Source: an uncultured Oscillospiraceae bacterium (GTDB lineage Bacteria; Bacillota; Clostridia; Oscillospirales; Oscillospiraceae). Taken from it: a stretch of DNA of 59,880 nucleotides. A model generated the notes under the pieces. That model saw nothing but the letters and a program-made list of their open reading frames with translations. It searched no databases and had not been told where the DNA came from. Position numbers and translations under genes: made by a program. The DNA lies in NCBI GenBank assembly GCA_910589155.1, contig CAJURY010000011.1, positions 1-59,880 of the forward strand, read 5' to 3'. Positions within the stretch are counted from its first letter, which is position 1. Each line of letters starts with the position of its first letter. Shown here piece after piece: positions 8,351 through 17,159 of the stretch.

Positions 8351-9913
8351 TTACAGAAATGATCTGTGAAGCTTTGTAAATAAACCTTTTGCAATTCCCA
8401 TAAAATACGCGCATTCCTCTGTTTTTCTAAAAAACAGGAAAAACACCGCATTGGGAACAACCGCAGTCAGCACTGTCATCACTGCAAAATTTGCAATCGT
8501 TACCCCACCGGCAAACACGCATTTTCGTGAAAACAGCAACATTCCAACCGTCACCCCTATCAGCAGCAAGAGGCGCCGGGTATATCGCCGGTAAAACGGC
8601 AGCACCGGCTTATGAAATCCATCTCTGTGAATCACCAATGGCATATACCAGACATTGACGCAGCACCTGGCAAGGGGCGTTGCAAAAATAACGCCAGCCG
8701 CGCCAAAAGGAAAACTCAGGCCAATGGAAAATAGGATGTTCAGCGCAGCCACAAGCAGCGGAAAGTACTGTCCCTGGGTAAACAATCCCAAAGTAGAACG
8801 GAAGGTTGACATCATATTCATATAGCCTTCCACAAAAAAGCGCAGAACAATCGCGATCACAATGGTCTGACTGAGCACGTACTCCGAACCCAGCCGACCC
8901 AGCCACAGCTCCACCAAAGGGTTCAGCAAAACAGCAAACGCAATTGCGGAAAAACCGTACAGCCAGAAATTCATAAATTCCATTCGCTGAAACAGCCGAT
9001 AGCCGGACTCTCGATCCTCCTTGGCAAAGTAATTACCAAGACTTGCCGTTATCGCGCTTGTAGTCTGAGTAAGCACCGCCACAACAGCTTCTTCAACCAA
9101 AATATAGTTTGATAGTAGGCCGACCCAGCCCACGCCCACAAAAGCGGAAATAATCAAAGAATCCGAGGTATTAAGTACCCGGAAGGATATCTTTTGGAGC
9201 ATCAGCGCCTTTACATCCCGAAAAATCCGCTTTTTCTCCTCTTTGGGAAGCTCCTCTCGATTCTGTCGCCGAAAAATCGGATACTCCTTCCTTACCCAGA
9301 CAGCCAGCGCTACGTTCTGCAAAATCGTACAGCCGATCTGGGTGAGCAGATATATGGTAAAGTTCCGAAAAACCAGCATAAGCACAATTTGCAGCGCGGA
9401 TTTTAGAAAATTAAAAACGCTGTTATAGTTGGAAATAACATAGGCTTTCTGATCCGCCTGCAAAATGGAATTGCGATAGGCAAAAAACCAGTAGGAAATA
9501 ACCGAATCTCCAAGGAACAAAATGTAGTAGAAGGTCAGGTGCGGTAAATCCGGTTTATTTTTAATCAGAATATCCAGGAAAGGAACCAAGCAAAGACCAA
9601 TGACTAAAACAGCCAGACCGACGATGCTGTACACCCGCTTGTACAGCCGCATAATCTGCGCCAGCTTCCCATAATCCTTTTCCGCCAAGGGCTTGTACAT
9701 ACTGTAAACCATTGCCGTACCGAAGCCAAGCTCCGCTAGGGATAGCATGGACAAAATGCTGGAATACAGACCGTTTACGCTTAAATAGTCGTTGTTCAGG
9801 CACCTGATAAAAACAGTCCGCACAACAAACGCCGTCACTGTGGTGAGCAGGCGATAGGCAACGCCGCTTGCCATATTCTTTGCCGATTTTTTCATTCTGC
9901 TGTCATTCGACAT
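8351..9913 (-). CDS. Polysaccharide flippase (MOP superfamily, Wzx-like)
   Basis: A 520-residue protein with about 12-14 membrane segments, typical of the oligosaccharide flippase branch of the MOP/MATE superfamily. The N-terminal region KKSAKNMASGVAYRLLTTVTAFVV and the later LGLFTQGQYFPLLVAALNI fit the Wzx/RfbX and SpoVB-like group. It would move the undecaprenyl-linked oligosaccharide made by the neighbouring transferases to the outer face of the membrane. ATG at 9913 has GAGGA upstream. A cytosolic loop near residues 210-230 is rich in Arg, Lys and Glu. Confidence 0.9.
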   Translation of the reverse strand: MSNDSRMKKSAKNMASGVAYRLLTTVTAFVVRTVFIRCLNNDYLSVNGLYSSILSMLSLAELGFGTAMVYSMYKPLAEKDYGKLAQIMRLYKRVYSIVGLAVLVIGLCLVPFLDILIKNKPDLPHLTFYYILFLGDSVISYWFFAYRNSILQADQKAYVISNYNSVFNFLKSALQIVLMLVFRNFTIYLLTQIGCTILQNVALAVWVRKEYPIFRRQNREELPKEEKKRIFRDVKALMLQKISFRVLNTSDSLIISAFVGVGWVGLLSNYILVEEAVVAVLTQTTSAITASLGNYFAKEDRESGYRLFQRMEFMNFWLYGFSAIAFAVLLNPLVELWLGRLGSEYVLSQTIVIAIVLRFFVEGYMNMMSTFRSTLGLFTQGQYFPLLVAALNILFSIGLSFPFGAAGVIFATPLARCCVNVWYMPLVIHRDGFHKPVLPFYRRYTRRLLLLIGVTVGMLLFSRKCVFAGGVTIANFAVMTVLTAVVPNAVFFLFFRKTEECAYFMGIAKGLFTKLHRSFL

Positions 9914-9928
9914 ACCAAATCCTCATTT

Positions 9929-11182
9929 TCAATTCATACGCCTGGAAATCTTCCGTTTCAATATCTGGAAAAAGTTTTTGCAGCGATACTTCCACACTGC
10001 TTTTTTTCTTTCTCCTACAAAATCATACTGCAAAAACCAGTCGATAAATTCCTTTTCCTCTAGTGTATCGTAATTTTCCTTCATCCGCGCGATGGAATCC
10101 GGCCAATGCTTTCTTTTCTCTCCCGCAACGCCAAAGTTCCATAGCCTACGTACAAATACAGATTCCCAGTATGATTTCAGCGGCCTGTTTATGGGGAAGC
10201 CAAATTGGCGCACGTCTCCGTTTTCCGCAACAATCTCCAAAACGGTACGGAAGCATTTTTCGCATTCGCAGCAGTTTCGATCATGAAACGAACACACCCG
10301 CACCGGATAAGGCTTACCGCTGCGTTTTTGATAGTCTACCAGATAACGAACCTTATCCTGCCTGGAAAGGTCAAATGCATCGTGGACACAGCCGCCAACG
10401 CCCGCAAACTTAAATTCAATGTCCGTCGTCGCATAGGATGCGCACTGCGATGGATGTCCAATTGTAAAAGAGCTGGCAATATAGATATTCTTCGCCCCAT
10501 ATAGATACGCCAAGGGCATCGCGATGGAAATAAAGCTCATGGAATGCAAAAAGCCATGCCACCAGGAATCTCCAAGTTTTTTTTGAATTTTCTTTCGGAA
10601 TAAATCGTTATTCACAAGCATGGCAAAGTTGGATTCCACAAACGCAAACGCTACGCCCTCTTTTGCGGCAAATTCTGAAATATCCCTTTTGTCCGCCGCC
10701 GCGGCGGCGGATTTCGCATCCGGTCTGTCCCCATACCAGCCTTGAATGTTGCAAAGCACCGGCTTTTCCGCCCTATGCCGGAGATAGGACACATGGGCGT
10801 CAATGCCGCCGCCGAACAGCAGCAAACACTCCCGCTGGACTTCATAATGATTGTTTCTGGGATTCGCGGCGACAAATCTGCCTTTTAACGGATAATGGGG
10901 ATATAAATCCTGATATGCCGCTTTGAGCCGAAGAATGCAGTCATAAAACGTCCGGTCAATCTCATCCACCCACATAATGGTATCCGTTAGCCACATCAAA
11001 GGCAGAATGCTGGAAACAAAAATCGAATTCAGCAGGGAAACCGGCACGTTTTCCACAGAGTGATGGTATTTTACAAACAATGTATCTGTGGTAAAGTACG
11101 CCTTCAGCCGCCCTCTCGTCTCAAAATGAAAGGACACCCGACCGCCTTCCACAACCGTTTTCTTTAAAATAATGTCGTCCAT
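9929..11182 (-). CDS. PP-loop (adenine nucleotide alpha-hydrolase-like) protein in glycan operon
   Basis: A 417-residue soluble protein. Residues 119-135 carry ECLLLFGGGIDAHVSYL, which matches the PP-loop signature SGGxDS with the two serines changed to Gly and Ala. Near residue 310 a Cys cluster, CSFHDRNCCECEKCFRT, resembles the zinc site of QueC-type and amidotransferase PP-loop enzymes. A run of five alanines follows the PP-loop domain entry. Proteins with this fold activate carboxyl or carbonyl groups with ATP; WbpG/PseA-like members amidate sugars in O-antigen loci. Here it lies between the pyruvyl transferase and flippase genes with gaps of 4 and 15 bases. The exact reaction is not known. 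Confidence 0.55.
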   Translation of the reverse strand: MDDIILKKTVVEGGRVSFHFETRGRLKAYFTTDTLFVKYHHSVENVPVSLLNSIFVSSILPLMWLTDTIMWVDEIDRTFYDCILRLKAAYQDLYPHYPLKGRFVAANPRNNHYEVQRECLLLFGGGIDAHVSYLRHRAEKPVLCNIQGWYGDRPDAKSAAAAADKRDISEFAAKEGVAFAFVESNFAMLVNNDLFRKKIQKKLGDSWWHGFLHSMSFISIAMPLAYLYGAKNIYIASSFTIGHPSQCASYATTDIEFKFAGVGGCVHDAFDLSRQDKVRYLVDYQKRSGKPYPVRVCSFHDRNCCECEKCFRTVLEIVAENGDVRQFGFPINRPLKSYWESVFVRRLWNFGVAGEKRKHWPDSIARMKENYDTLEEKEFIDWFLQYDFVGERKKAVWKYRCKNFFQILKRKISRRMN

Positions 11183-11186
11183 ATTG

Positions 11187-12170
11187 TTACCTCATAAACT
11201 GCGCCTTCCACTGCGCAATCCGGTCAAATGGCATCTTTACTTCTGTGGCGAATTCTGAGCGAATCATCGGTTCCAGCTTCTCCGCAATCTCCGCAAGGGA
11301 AATGCAGTTTAAATGATTCCATTTATGAATTTCCGCCGCCCGCTCGTCAATGGCAATAATAATTGCCCGCTTGCCATGGCGCATGGCATACACGCCCCCA
11401 TGGAGTCTGGTTCCCACATAGTCGAGATCCTCTTGGGACAGCAGCTTGTCGTAAGCTTCCACCGAGGGCGGTACCACTGTAACCTGCTCATGGCGCGCAA
11501 ACCGCTTCAAGTAGTCAAAATCCTTGTCTCCTTGGATCCAGCAATATACAGTCTCATAATTTCGCAGCAAAATATCCAGCATTTGCCGCTCTTCTTCCCG
11601 CACAGGCGTGACGTCCGAACGCCCGGTGAGAGTAAATACGCAGCGATTGGCTTTTTTTGTGGGAATTGTCCGGCAAAACTCCGGGGTCAGCATCCACATG
11701 GTTACGCAACCGGTGTTGATAGCCTTTAACCCCAAAGACTCCACATATGCCTTGCTTCGTTCATCCCGCACGCTGTGATAATAGGTACGATTTAGCACCT
11801 TATTGTAAAGCTTCGTCGTATACCGGTTGGTATCGTCTCCGGCTCCAGCGCCGACGCCTACCAAAACAACGCCGTTTAGCGGTTTGGAATTAAAAGGGTG
11901 AATATTCCATTGCGGGTAGTGGGTTCTTAAATCCTTCACCAGCAAATTACTCCCGCCGGCAAACTTCAGATCCGCGCCGGCATAATTTTGCACCGCAAAG
12001 GAATTGCGAAATACCGCCAGCGAATTGAACGCCGGCAAATGGGTAGGCAAATCATAGCAGAAATTCCCACTTAAAACCGGCGCAAGCTCTTTGCGAACGC
12101 ACTCCATAATGATAAAATCCCCCAGATTGGAGGTTCCAATGGAGGTGTCCAGTAAAAGTACTTTTTTCAT
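11187..12170 (-). CDS. Polysaccharide pyruvyl transferase family protein
   Basis: A 327-residue protein starting MKKVLLLDTSIGTSNLGDFII, the usual opening of the family that includes CsaB and EpsI/EpsO. Other matches are the central region with VGVGAGAGDDTNRYTTKLYN and the C-terminal DYVGTRLHGGVYAMRHGKRA, which carries the conserved RLHG motif. Members transfer pyruvate from phosphoenolpyruvate to a sugar as a ketal, adding negative charge to surface glycans. GGAG lies seven bases before ATG, across the stop of the upstream glycosyltransferase gene. Confidence 0.9.
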   Translation of the reverse strand: MKKVLLLDTSIGTSNLGDFIIMECVRKELAPVLSGNFCYDLPTHLPAFNSLAVFRNSFAVQNYAGADLKFAGGSNLLVKDLRTHYPQWNIHPFNSKPLNGVVLVGVGAGAGDDTNRYTTKLYNKVLNRTYYHSVRDERSKAYVESLGLKAINTGCVTMWMLTPEFCRTIPTKKANRCVFTLTGRSDVTPVREEERQMLDILLRNYETVYCWIQGDKDFDYLKRFARHEQVTVVPPSVEAYDKLLSQEDLDYVGTRLHGGVYAMRHGKRAIIIAIDERAAEIHKWNHLNCISLAEIAEKLEPMIRSEFATEVKMPFDRIAQWKAQFMR

Positions 12171-12171
12171 T

Positions 12172-13374
12172 TTATAACTCCATGACGTCGTACAGCTTCT
12201 GTATTTCTCCAGCGTTGGTATAGTCCTGCTTCGCAGTATTTTCTATCAATTTTCGCCGCAGCGTCTCATTTTGCACAACCGCCGCGATTCCCCTTGCGCA
12301 GCCCTCTACATCCATGGGCACAATCACGCCGTCAAAACCGTCCTGCAATTGGCTGCCCGCCGTGGCGTAATTGGTGATTACAACAGGCTTATGTAAAATC
12401 TGCGCTTCCCGCACCGCTACGGATTTTCCCTCGTACCGGCTGGGCTGCACGTATAAATCGCAGGCCTTTAGATAAGGATAGGGATTTTCCTTTTTTCCCA
12501 AAATTACAACAAAATCCTGCATCCCCGCTTCTGCAATGTTCCGCCGGGTCAGTTCTTCCTCCCCGCCAAAACCAATCAGATACCATTTGACATTGCAGCC
12601 ACGTTCTCGAATTCGCTTGCAAATCAGGGGAATCTCGTCCATGCGCTTCGCATGGGAAAACCGACCGATGGTAAGAAGCCGAAATGCCCCGTCTCGCGGC
12701 ATTTCCCGCTCCGCAGAAACCCCTTCGGTCAATTGCTGCATATAGACCATGGGCATGATATTTTCCATGCAGATCATACGCTGCTCCAACCTGGGAAAGG
12801 TTTTCAGAAAGCTCTTTGTCACCTGTTCGGATATCGAAACAATGCGGTCAAATTGCGACCACATTGCTTCCTCCGACGCCGCGTCTACCCCCACCGTCGC
12901 GTAGTCCGTGTGAATCCAGGCAATTTTCTTTTTCGCCCGAACCTTCCGCGCGGCAAAATAATGGGGCGTCAAAAAGCTGACTGCCAGATCGTATTCCACC
13001 TTAGGCTGAATCTTCGGCATAAAACGCACCGTATATTTGTGGCTGTATTCAAGGGCGACAGCGTTATCCGTCGGCAGTCTCAACTGCCGCACCCGCCTTT
13101 TGGCCAAACATTTGCCAAGCGCTCTGCCGGCGGCCACGCCGAATTGGCCATGCATGATCACGTCGGCCACGGGAACCGCCAAGGACGCATACTGGGGCGC
13201 TTCCGGCAAAAGCCGCACCGTCTTGGGGACGTACCGCATCAACGCGCCGCCGTGACGCAGCAGGAATAGATCCACCTGGTATTTGTTTGTGTCAATTGTT
13301 TCCAGCAACCCAAGCAGCGCTGTTTCCGCGCCCCCAAGCTCCAGTCCATGGGAGACAATCAAAATCTTTTTCAT
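12172..13374 (-). CDS. Glycosyltransferase family 4
   Basis: A 400-residue GT-B enzyme. The N-terminal LIVSHGLELGGAETALLGLLE is typical of GT4; the C-terminal domain has FRLLTIGRFSHAKRMDEI and the ExxxxxxxE motif in PSRYEGKSVAVREAQ. It probably uses a nucleotide sugar to extend the lipid-linked oligosaccharide at the cytosolic membrane face. Donor and acceptor cannot be read from sequence. Its ATG overlaps the stop of the GT32 gene as ATGA. Confidence 0.92.
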   Translation of the reverse strand: MKKILIVSHGLELGGAETALLGLLETIDTNKYQVDLFLLRHGGALMRYVPKTVRLLPEAPQYASLAVPVADVIMHGQFGVAAGRALGKCLAKRRVRQLRLPTDNAVALEYSHKYTVRFMPKIQPKVEYDLAVSFLTPHYFAARKVRAKKKIAWIHTDYATVGVDAASEEAMWSQFDRIVSISEQVTKSFLKTFPRLEQRMICMENIMPMVYMQQLTEGVSAEREMPRDGAFRLLTIGRFSHAKRMDEIPLICKRIRERGCNVKWYLIGFGGEEELTRRNIAEAGMQDFVVILGKKENPYPYLKACDLYVQPSRYEGKSVAVREAQILHKPVVITNYATAGSQLQDGFDGVIVPMDVEGCARGIAAVVQNETLRRKLIENTAKQDYTNAGEIQKLYDVMEL

Positions 13375-14069
13375 TTTCTGAATTTCTCCATAAAATCAGA
13401 CCCGAATATGCGGTGCAGCGGCCGACTGATAAAAGACCGTATCTTTTGCTTTGCAGGAAGCCAGCTTCCCATATACCAATGCACCGACACTGTATTTTTC
13501 GTCTTCTTCAGCTTCCCTGTCGCGCTTTCATAAGGATTCAGATAATCCTTGGGCAAAACAGTTCCCCAGGAAAAGGATTGAAGGCTGCCGTCTCGCCGCA
13601 GTCCCAGCTTTTCCAATGCGTTGGTATTCAAAATTGGGCAACCGATTACCCCATGCCTGCCATCCAGCAAAGGCTGGTATTCCGCCAGCATGGCGCCAAG
13701 CGCAGCGCCCTTTGCCTCGGAGCCAAAGCCCAGGCCGGTGGCAACCGCCCCATCCACTTCAAAGCCAAAAAACGCCTGATGACCCAATAAAAAATCAGGA
13801 CTGCGCAGCAGCTCCACATCCGTATCAAAATAAATACCGCCCTGCTCATAGACAATCAGCAGTCGAAGATAATCCGTTAAAAACGCATATTTTTTATTTT
13901 CATAGCACCAGGTTGTATAGCCGTTCAAATTAACGTCAAAATTCTCTTCGTTCCATTCTATGATCTCATAGTCAGCGCAGTATTTTTTCCAGCTTGCAAT
14001 GCATTTTTCCGCCAGCTTCGGCTTTTCTCCCCTGCCGAACCAGAAATAATGAATTTTCTTTGGTATCAC
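13371..14069 (-). CDS. Glycosyltransferase family 32 (capsular polysaccharide type)
   Basis: A 232-residue protein opening MIPKKIHYFWFGRGEKPKLA, the hallmark of OCH1-like GT32 enzymes, with the metal-binding DxD in GGIYFDTDVELL and a conserved HWYMGSW near the C terminus. Bacterial members add a hexose or related sugar in capsule or exopolysaccharide synthesis. The start codon is GTG with GGAG seven bases upstream. It overlaps the next gene by four bases. Confidence 0.9.
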   Translation of the reverse strand: MIPKKIHYFWFGRGEKPKLAEKCIASWKKYCADYEIIEWNEENFDVNLNGYTTWCYENKKYAFLTDYLRLLIVYEQGGIYFDTDVELLRSPDFLLGHQAFFGFEVDGAVATGLGFGSEAKGAALGAMLAEYQPLLDGRHGVIGCPILNTNALEKLGLRRDGSLQSFSWGTVLPKDYLNPYESATGKLKKTKNTVSVHWYMGSWLPAKQKIRSFISRPLHRIFGSDFMEKFRK

Positions 14070-14087
14070 AGCTTACTCCTCTTTCCA

Positions 14088-15146
14088 TCAGCCAATCCCG
14101 AGCAAACGCTTGACGACTCTTTTCGGCCTGTCCCGCTTCAAGTCCCGGCTGATTTGCTTTTCTATTTCTCGGAAGCTGCCTAACTTCAGTTGTTCCGCCA
14201 GTAAATGCCTTTTCTTCCTCTCCTCCAGCACCGAAATTGCATCCTGAACTTCCGTCAGCCTTGAAACTCTCTCAATCTCGGCAAGCAATTCCGCTTCCGT
14301 ATGTCCGCCTTTATGCTGATACATACGGAACCATGTCGCCAATATATTCATCAATTCGATTGAGATAAGGCACTTTGCATCTTGGGGCATGGGGTGCTTT
14401 ACAAGCAATTCCCGCTTACAGCGGTATAAGGACAAAAAGTCCTCCAGCATATATGGCATATATTTTGAGGTGCCGCCGCCAAAACGGTAAAAGTATACAA
14501 TATCAGGCAAAATACCCAGCCGTTTTGTTTCCGGCAAACACCGTAGCGTTACGCTTAAATCATCCCCCATAAAACGCACAATCGGCGCAAAATCAACCGC
14601 TTTTGTAATTAGCTCCCTTCGGTAAAGCTTCGCGACCAGTGTAACCGGATAGTTGCTAAAGCCAAAACAGCTAATATACAGCCGCTCTATGATCTCATCG
14701 TTCTCATAAATCTGTGCGCTATGAAAACACGGCGCCTTGTACCGAGACGGCAAAGCAATTCCGCTCCACATTTTCGCCATATTGGCGCAAACGCAATCCA
14801 GTTGATTTTGCTCGGCATAATCATACAGCTTTTGCAGCGCATCTTTTTCCATGCGGTCGTCCGCGTCAGAAAGCAAAATATATTTGGCCTGCTGCGCCCA
14901 GACGCTGAAAATACCAGCCTTTCGCGCTTCCGCTGAGCCTCGATTGCTCTGGTGGATGACATGAACCCTTTCGTCTTTTGCCGCCAGAAAATCACAAATC
15001 GCGCCGCTTTGATCTGTTGACCCATCGTCTACCAAAACCAACGCAAATTTTTGAAAAGATTGGCGCAAAATGCTTTTCACGCATTGCTTTATATACTTTT
15101 CTGCATGATAGACAGGGATCACCACCGCAATCTCATGACGCTCCAC
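14088..15146 (-). CDS. Glycosyltransferase family 2
   Basis: A 352-residue GT-A enzyme. Its N-terminal AVVIPVYHAEKYIKQCVKS, LVLVDDGSTDQSG and DADD motifs are standard for GT2. The C-terminal 100 residues are basic and helical and may contact membrane. It starts at GTG, immediately after the TAA of the upstream gene, an unusually tight junction. The sugar transferred is unknown. Confidence 0.9.
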   Translation of the reverse strand: MERHEIAVVIPVYHAEKYIKQCVKSILRQSFQKFALVLVDDGSTDQSGAICDFLAAKDERVHVIHQSNRGSAEARKAGIFSVWAQQAKYILLSDADDRMEKDALQKLYDYAEQNQLDCVCANMAKMWSGIALPSRYKAPCFHSAQIYENDEIIERLYISCFGFSNYPVTLVAKLYRRELITKAVDFAPIVRFMGDDLSVTLRCLPETKRLGILPDIVYFYRFGGGTSKYMPYMLEDFLSLYRCKRELLVKHPMPQDAKCLISIELMNILATWFRMYQHKGGHTEAELLAEIERVSRLTEVQDAISVLEERKKRHLLAEQLKLGSFREIEKQISRDLKRDRPKRVVKRLLGIG

Positions 15147-16028
15147 TTAGCCCACCGCCTTCCTTTTGATATAGGCCGTCAGAACCCATCCAAAAGGCGT
15201 ACAAAAAACCGTCAGCAGCCTTTTCGGAGACTCTTTGATATAATTTCGATTTTTTGCAATTTGGCTGCTGGAACAATAATGAACGCAATCGATAACCAAC
15301 CGTTTTCTGGAGGTTGGGTACCGCATGGTAACCGTCCTCCAGAACGCAAAGCCCTTTGGGTTTTTCAGATATTGCCGGAGCATATTCCGGGATGAGCCGT
15401 CCGCCTGGTATTCCACGTTGCAAAGCACCCGATTCAAAACCGCCAATTTGTAGTCCTGATCAATCAGCGTGTATTTATAGGCCAGCGCCACATACTTTTC
15501 CCCCGCAAAGGTTGGATATGGCGGATACCGCTTGATCACATCCGTGCGATAAACCAGCTTTTTATCTCCGCTGCCCCCCGCCGCATAGTACCCGGAAAGC
15601 GTTGTTTCCTGCAAGTTCGCCGGAAATCCTGCTCCAATCACCTTGCCGTCAAAATCAGCGTCCAGGCCGATGAGTCCCGCATAGCCCCGCTCTTTCACCG
15701 ATTCCCATTTCTCCAGAATCAGCGCAACCGCGTTTTCTCCCATGCAATCGTCGGAATCAATGCAGACGTTTAGTTCTGTATGAATATTTTCATAAGCGGT
15801 GTTATGCGCTGTGTGCATACCGCCGTTTTCCTTGTAGATATACTGTATTTCAAAGCCGTTATCTTGGCGCATCCAGCTTTTTACCAGCGCTGCGGTTCCA
15901 TCTGTAGAACCGTCGTCTACAATCAGCCAGATAAAATCCTTGCAGATTTGCCCAAGCAAGGACCGATAGGTGCGCGGCAGCGTATGCGCCCGATTATACG
16001 CTGGCGTAAATACAGTTAATTTTACCAT
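15147..16028 (-). CDS. Glycosyltransferase family 2
   Basis: A 293-residue GT-A enzyme with LTVFTPAYNRAHTLPRTYRS, IVDDGSTDGTAALV and CIDSDDCMGENA, the nucleotide-sugar and metal motifs. It is distinct from the neighbouring GT2, with a different C-terminal half. A likely second hexose or amino-sugar transferase of the repeat unit. The gap to the upstream gene is 18 bases. Confidence 0.9.
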   Translation of the reverse strand: MVKLTVFTPAYNRAHTLPRTYRSLLGQICKDFIWLIVDDGSTDGTAALVKSWMRQDNGFEIQYIYKENGGMHTAHNTAYENIHTELNVCIDSDDCMGENAVALILEKWESVKERGYAGLIGLDADFDGKVIGAGFPANLQETTLSGYYAAGGSGDKKLVYRTDVIKRYPPYPTFAGEKYVALAYKYTLIDQDYKLAVLNRVLCNVEYQADGSSRNMLRQYLKNPKGFAFWRTVTMRYPTSRKRLVIDCVHYCSSSQIAKNRNYIKESPKRLLTVFCTPFGWVLTAYIKRKAVG

Positions 16029-16046
16029 TTATCCGTCCCTTTCCCA

Positions 16047-17138
16047 TTACAAAGCCTCAATCTTGCTTTGATAGAAGTTCTCCAGCCATGTTGCGTTTTT
16101 TGCAATATCAAACCCCGCCTGGGCAATTGCTTGGTATGTATTTTGACGCTTTGTTTTTGCCGCCTGCTCCGCTGCCTGCGCCCATACTTTCGCGCCGATA
16201 GCCAGAGGAAGCTGCTCTATCAGATCCGTTTTCCTGCACTCCATAGGCACCTTATCCGAAATCAGACAAGGCAGACCGGAAGCCTGCGCCTCTACCAAGG
16301 TCACCGGTAACCCCTCGTAGAGAGAAGGAAACACAAAAACATCCATCGCCTGCATCAGCTCCGGCACATCGCTGCGAACGCCGGTAAAAATCAACTTGTC
16401 AAAAAGCCCCATGGTTTTGGCTTTTTCCTCCATTTCCTTCCGAAGCGCCCCATCGCCTACCAGCATCAGCTTAGCCGCTGTGCGCCGGTCGATTTCCTGG
16501 AAAATATCCAGCAAAAAATCATGATTTTTTGCTGGGGAAAAACGCCCAACGTGCCCCACCAGCAGCGTATTGGATTCCACGTTCCACTGGGCGCGCACAG
16601 CCGCTCTTTTCTCAGCGTCAAACGTATGGGCTTTCGCGTCAATGGCGTTATTCAAAATTTGAAACTCCGCGCCGGAGAACATCCAGTTTCCCGCATCTTT
16701 CCCACAGGCCATGAGGTCTGTGGCGTATCTTGGAATAAAACGCTTATAAAAAAGCTTGATGGGATATTTCAAATCCCGATCCTGCCGGGTGCTGTGGCTA
16801 TGGGCAATGCGCACCGGCACCCCAGCCACGCTGGCCTCCTTCAAGATAACGGAACTCAAGCAATCCTGATGCACATGGACAATTTTGTATTCCGGGTGCT
16901 GCCTGAAAAAATTCCGCAGCTTACCGCGATAGCTTTGGCTGAAGGGATTCAGCACTGGAAAGCGATAGATTTTTCCTCCCAGCGCCTCAATTTCATCGTC
17001 ATAGGCGGCACGTTCTTCCCGGTGCGTCAAAAAATCAAACTGTATATTTTTCCGGTCGATATGCCGGTAATAGTTCATCAGCATCGTTTCCAGCCCACCG
17101 CGATTCATATGGGTCACTACATGCAAAATCCGAATCAT
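16047..17138 (-). CDS. Glycosyltransferase family 4
   Basis: A 363-residue GT-B enzyme starting MIRILHVVTHMNRGGLETML; the later motifs are LLVGHVGRFSPAKNHDF and PSLYEGLPVTLVEAQASG with the catalytic EX7E. This arrangement is close to EpsF/CapM-type transferases. ATG at 17138 is preferred over one at 17150 because GGAGG lies six bases before it and the family begins at this residue. It follows the EpsG-like polymerase gene by 21 bases. Confidence 0.92.
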   Translation of the reverse strand: MIRILHVVTHMNRGGLETMLMNYYRHIDRKNIQFDFLTHREERAAYDDEIEALGGKIYRFPVLNPFSQSYRGKLRNFFRQHPEYKIVHVHQDCLSSVILKEASVAGVPVRIAHSHSTRQDRDLKYPIKLFYKRFIPRYATDLMACGKDAGNWMFSGAEFQILNNAIDAKAHTFDAEKRAAVRAQWNVESNTLLVGHVGRFSPAKNHDFLLDIFQEIDRRTAAKLMLVGDGALRKEMEEKAKTMGLFDKLIFTGVRSDVPELMQAMDVFVFPSLYEGLPVTLVEAQASGLPCLISDKVPMECRKTDLIEQLPLAIGAKVWAQAAEQAAKTKRQNTYQAIAQAGFDIAKNATWLENFYQSKIEAL

Positions 17139-17159
17139 CGCTTCCTCCATCCATTGCAG

